NCBI GenBank assembly: GCA_000783305.1
Contig: JROE01000014.1
Location: forward strand, 29,755 to 93,754
Source: Sphingobacteriaceae bacterium DW12
GTDB lineage: Bacteria; Bacteroidota; Bacteroidia; Sphingobacteriales; Sphingobacteriaceae
Reading direction: 5' to 3'
DNA: 64,000 bases
Shown piece after piece: positions 61,561 to 64,000 of the stretch. The notes beneath the pieces are model-generated. The model had not been told where the DNA came from and did not search any database. It saw only the letters and a list, made by a program, of their open reading frames with translations. The position numbers and the translations under genes are program-made. Every line of letters begins with the position of its first letter. Positions within the stretch are counted from its first letter, which is position 1.

Positions 61561-62493
61561 TTATAGCATCGAGAATCCGCGAGACCCAAATTTAAAAGAT
61601 AAACCAAGTTCATGACTACTGTTGGTAATGTATCTATTCAGGTCCTTATTCTTAAGATTCTGTTGATAACTATATGCAAAGCGAAGTTTGCCAATGTTGA
61701 ACTCCGCAATCCCCATCAGGTCGCCACGTTGCCTATATCCAGCACCGATACCCACCTTGGGACTGATGAAGAGTGTCGCCGACCCGTCGAACTGTAGCCC
61801 CGTCACCTCTCTATAGCTGGCCAACAGATTAGGTCGTAGATGAAAATTACTGCCTAGATCAAAAAGCATACCCGTAGATACATAGAAGGTATTGTCACGT
61901 CCAAATTGACGGACATAATCCGAATCATTGGACCCAAAGATAGCGCGAGGCATGGATACTCCAACATAGTATTTATCGGGTCGGGCTAAAGAGGCCGATA
62001 GTCCATAGAGCAGGGTACCATACTGTACGTTCTGGAATGCGGGGTCCTCCGGAGCTAGGGAAGTAAAATCTCCCCGTTGCTGAGTATAACCAAGATTCAG
62101 GCCCAGGCCTACATATTCTTCATCCGAAATCTGAAGGGTCTTGGTAAAATTGGCTGACACTTCAGTGGAGCGTTCCACACCTATGCGAAACTGCTTGGCA
62201 TTAATTCCCACAGCAATGCCCCGTTGTCCAATACCGAGGTTCCCATTGAACCAAATACTCTTGGGTGCTCCGTCTAGGCCCGCCCATTGATACCGATATA
62301 CCAAAGCCGCGTCACCTTCACCTCCATTGAGCAGGGCGTTAAAACTGGGGTTCAACATCTTGCTAAAAGAGCCCGACAATGCCGGATCGATATACTGCTG
62401 CCCACTTGCACGAACGTTGGACAGCAGCATGATAATGGCCGTAAGCGCCATTATCCTGTATCTGCAGATTGGTATTTTTGTTGTTATCTTCAT
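61561..62493 (-). CDS. PorP/SprF-family type IX secretion outer-membrane protein
   Basis: 310 residues. Signal peptide (ALTAIIMLLSNVRASGQ) then the typical start QQYIDPALSGSFSKMLNPSF and the barrel strands (YRYQWAGLDGAPKSIWF, GIGQRGIAVGINAKQF, VGIGAGYRQRGDLMGIAEFNIGKLRFAYSY). PorP/SprF proteins sit in the outer membrane and hold proteins with type B CTDs at the cell surface. The gene directly upstream encodes such a protein, 51 bp away, so the two act as a pair. Confidence 0.9.
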   Translation of the reverse strand: MKITTKIPICRYRIMALTAIIMLLSNVRASGQQYIDPALSGSFSKMLNPSFNALLNGGEGDAALVYRYQWAGLDGAPKSIWFNGNLGIGQRGIAVGINAKQFRIGVERSTEVSANFTKTLQISDEEYVGLGLNLGYTQQRGDFTSLAPEDPAFQNVQYGTLLYGLSASLARPDKYYVGVSMPRAIFGSNDSDYVRQFGRDNTFYVSTGMLFDLGSNFHLRPNLLASYREVTGLQFDGSATLFISPKVGIGAGYRQRGDLMGIAEFNIGKLRFAYSYQQNLKNKDLNRYITNSSHELGLSFKFGSRGFSML

Positions 62494-62544
62494 TTTCTGT
62501 TATTTATGCTATAAGTGGTAAGCAATTCAAGATGTCGCTGTCGT

Positions 62545-64000
62545 CTAGTACTTCACTACGAAGAATCCTTTGTCGTAGTGCCATTTGCCACCTATGCGAA
62601 CTTCTAAGACATAGAAATAGGTCCCTGTTGGCACTGCACGGCCTTCTCGTACACCATCGAAGTAATTGCTACTATTGTTGTAGTTCTTGATCTCGCGTAC
62701 GAGGTTACCGTTGGCATCAAAGATCGCAATCTTGTTCTCTGGATATTCATCGATACCTTCTATACGCAGATAATCATTGATACCATCACCATTAGGTGAT
62801 ACCGCCTGATTTACCCGTACTGGCAGACGTGCCCCATCTTCATTACGTACCCGTAATTCACGAACTACCGCCTCGGCAGCCATATAGTTGGCATTTCCAT
62901 CTTGCTCTGCACGGATATGGGTAAGGCCCACGCCTTTCACCGTGACGGTCCGATCACCTGTGACTTCTGCTACCAATGCATTGTCGCTGTAGATCTTAAT
63001 CGGTAATTCGCTGTTACTGCTGATGTCAAGCTGCAGCTCACCAGCGTCACGATATACAGGCTCGATAGCAGCAAAGCTAATGACCTGCTGCGCCTTGGTG
63101 ATGGTCAGACTAGCATTAAGTGTCTGCCCAACGTAGTTGTTGCCGCCATCAATTGTGGCCGTCACCGGATGTACACCAGCCACAGTCTCGGCATTACCGC
63201 TGTAACCAACTGTAACGCCGGTTGGCAAGGTACCTGTGATAGCAAGCGATTTGGCCGTACCGTCATAAACGAAGGTCGCATTGGCAAAGCTAATACCCAC
63301 TAAGGCAGCTTTGGTAATGGTCAGGTCTGCAGTAAGCGCCTGCCCAACATAATTGTTGCCGCCATCAATCGTAGCCGTCACTGGATATGTACCAGCTTCC
63401 GTCTTGCCATTGCCGCTGTAGCTAACCGTAGCACCTATTGGCAAAGTACCTGTGATAGCCAGTGATTTGGCCGTACCGTCGTAAACAAAGGTCGCATTGG
63501 CGAAGTTGATGCCTACTAAGGCCGCTTTGGTAATCGTCAAGTCAGCAGTAAGCGTCTCTCCGATGTAGTTGTTGCCGCCATCAATCGTGGCCATTACTGG
63601 ATGTACACCAGCTTCTGTCTTGCCATTGCCGTTATAGTTGACTGTGACACCTGTCGGCAAGGTACCTGTGATAGCAAGTGACTTGGACGTACCGTCGTAA
63701 ACAAAGCTAGCATTGGCGAAGTTGATGCCTACTAAGGTCGCTTTGGTAATCGTCAAGTCAGCAGTAAGTGTCTCTCCGATGTAGTTGTTGCCGCCGTCAA
63801 TCGTGGCCGTCACTGGATGTACACCAGCTTTCGTCTGCGCATTGCCGTTGTAGTTGACCGTGACACCTGTCGGCAAGGTACCTGTGATAGCAAGTGACTT
63901 GGCCGTACCGTCGTAAACAAAGCTAGCATTGGCAAAGCCGATGCCCAATAAGGCAGCTTTGCTAATCGTCAAGTCGGCAGTAAGTGTCTCTCCGATGTAA
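62545..64000 (-). CDS. Type IX-secreted adhesin with MBG repeats (5' end outside window)
   Basis: At least 485 residues; the frame stays open to the window edge, where it reads Y-I-G-E-T-L-T-A-D-L-T, a further piece of repeat, so the start lies beyond 64000. Four full MBG_2-type Ig-like repeats of 72 residues are present (FVYDGTAKSLAITGTLP, TATIDGGNNYVGQ), then a divergent module (QQVISFAAIEPVYRD) and a C-terminal gliding-motility type B CTD (VSPNGDGINDYLRIEGI, then GTYFYVLEVRIGGKWHYDKG). Large surface adhesins of this type are exported by T9SS and held by PorP/SprF partners. Confidence 0.88.
   Translation of the reverse strand, partial: YIGETLTADLTISKAALLGIGFANASFVYDGTAKSLAITGTLPTGVTVNYNGNAQTKAGVHPVTATIDGGNNYIGETLTADLTITKATLVGINFANASFVYDGTSKSLAITGTLPTGVTVNYNGNGKTEAGVHPVMATIDGGNNYIGETLTADLTITKAALVGINFANATFVYDGTAKSLAITGTLPIGATVSYSGNGKTEAGTYPVTATIDGGNNYVGQALTADLTITKAALVGISFANATFVYDGTAKSLAITGTLPTGVTVGYSGNAETVAGVHPVTATIDGGNNYVGQTLNASLTITKAQQVISFAAIEPVYRDAGELQLDISSNSELPIKIYSDNALVAEVTGDRTVTVKGVGLTHIRAEQDGNANYMAAEAVVRELRVRNEDGARLPVRVNQAVSPNGDGINDYLRIEGIDEYPENKIAIFDANGNLVREIKNYNNSSNYFDGVREGRAVPTGTYFYVLEVRIGGKWHYDKGFFVVKY
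63073..64000 (-). repeat. Tandem 216-bp coding repeats (MBG modules)
   Basis: Units of exactly 216 bp (72 codons) repeat head to tail inside the adhesin gene; the same 10-mer GAAGTTGATG, for example, starts at 63502 and 63718. Adjacent units are nearly identical in DNA, so copy number can change by recombination or be miscounted in assembly. The array continues past the window edge. Confidence 0.9.

Noticed and set aside
63073..64000. Regular direct repeats resembling a CRISPR array
   Set aside because: The 216-bp period keeps one reading frame and encodes MBG domains; there are no short repeats with unique spacers and no cas genes.
1..64000. rRNA, tRNA, riboswitch or phage genes
   Set aside because: I looked for typical conserved stems, CCA ends and phage structural genes and found none I could support.

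Overview
The window looks like a chromosomal segment of a Bacteroidota bacterium, most likely a Sphingobacterium-like member of the Sphingobacteriaceae. It holds three SusC/SusD pairs, an ECF sigma/FecR pair, a SusR-like (DUF6377) regulator, PorP/SprF with a type IX-secreted adhesin, and promoters of the TAnnTTTG type. I see no rRNA, tRNA, CRISPR array, complete insertion sequence or replication origin. The genus is an inference from gene content only.

Region 1 (about 1-15.5 kb) is a copper/heavy-metal resistance island. Reading on the minus strand it has: a regulator with an HMA-like metal-binding domain fused to an AraC DNA-binding domain; the copper ATPase CopA with a metal-binding lipoprotein; a small HMA chaperone with an unusual S-x-H-C site; a second, paralogous HMA-AraC regulator; a five-gene operon of RND adaptor, drug-type RND pump, TolC-type channel, MFS exporter and flavin/2Fe-2S reductase; and a CxxC chaperone with a second heavy-metal-binding protein. 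Four promoters in this island share a long motif made of two similar half-sites exactly 21 bp apart, placed in every case exactly 26 bp upstream of a TTTG -7 element. I infer this is the activator site of the HMA-AraC regulators. It ties copper handling and a drug-type efflux operon into one regulon and is the main finding.

Region 2 (15.8-19.2 kb) carries a SnoaL/DUF4440-like protein, a DUF4328 membrane protein and three small proteins of unknown role.

Region 3 (19.7-30.6 kb) is a polysaccharide-utilisation-type locus without a glycoside hydrolase: ECF sigma factor, FecR anti-sigma, SusC and SusD on the minus strand, with a divergent Tat-exported Gfo/Idh/MocA oxidoreductase and a DUF6807 (PmoA-like) protein, followed by a convergent secreted metallo-beta-lactamase-fold hydrolase.

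Region 4 (31-44.2 kb) is a fructan/ketoside-type locus: a sedoheptulokinase-like FGGY kinase, a FucP-like sugar symporter, SusD, SusC, a GH32 enzyme broken by a frameshift, an AraR-like GntR/LacI hybrid regulator with a 17-bp palindrome upstream, and a GH32-like lipoprotein whose catalytic positions look altered.

Region 5 (44.4-47.4 kb) holds an unknown lipoprotein, a LysR regulator and a divergent mdaB-ygiN-like quinone redox pair.

Region 6 (47.5-57.9 kb) is a probable beta-1,6-glucan locus: surface glycan-binding lipoprotein, GH30 enzyme, SusD and SusC in a tight operon ending in a strong terminator, with a SusR-like regulator and an orphan histidine kinase upstream.

Region 7 (58-64 kb) has a membrane protein, an outer-membrane beta-barrel, an alpha/beta hydrolase with an AhpD-like protein, a lipoprotein, a PorP/SprF protein and the 3' part of a type IX-secreted adhesin with 216-bp tandem MBG repeats that runs off the window end.
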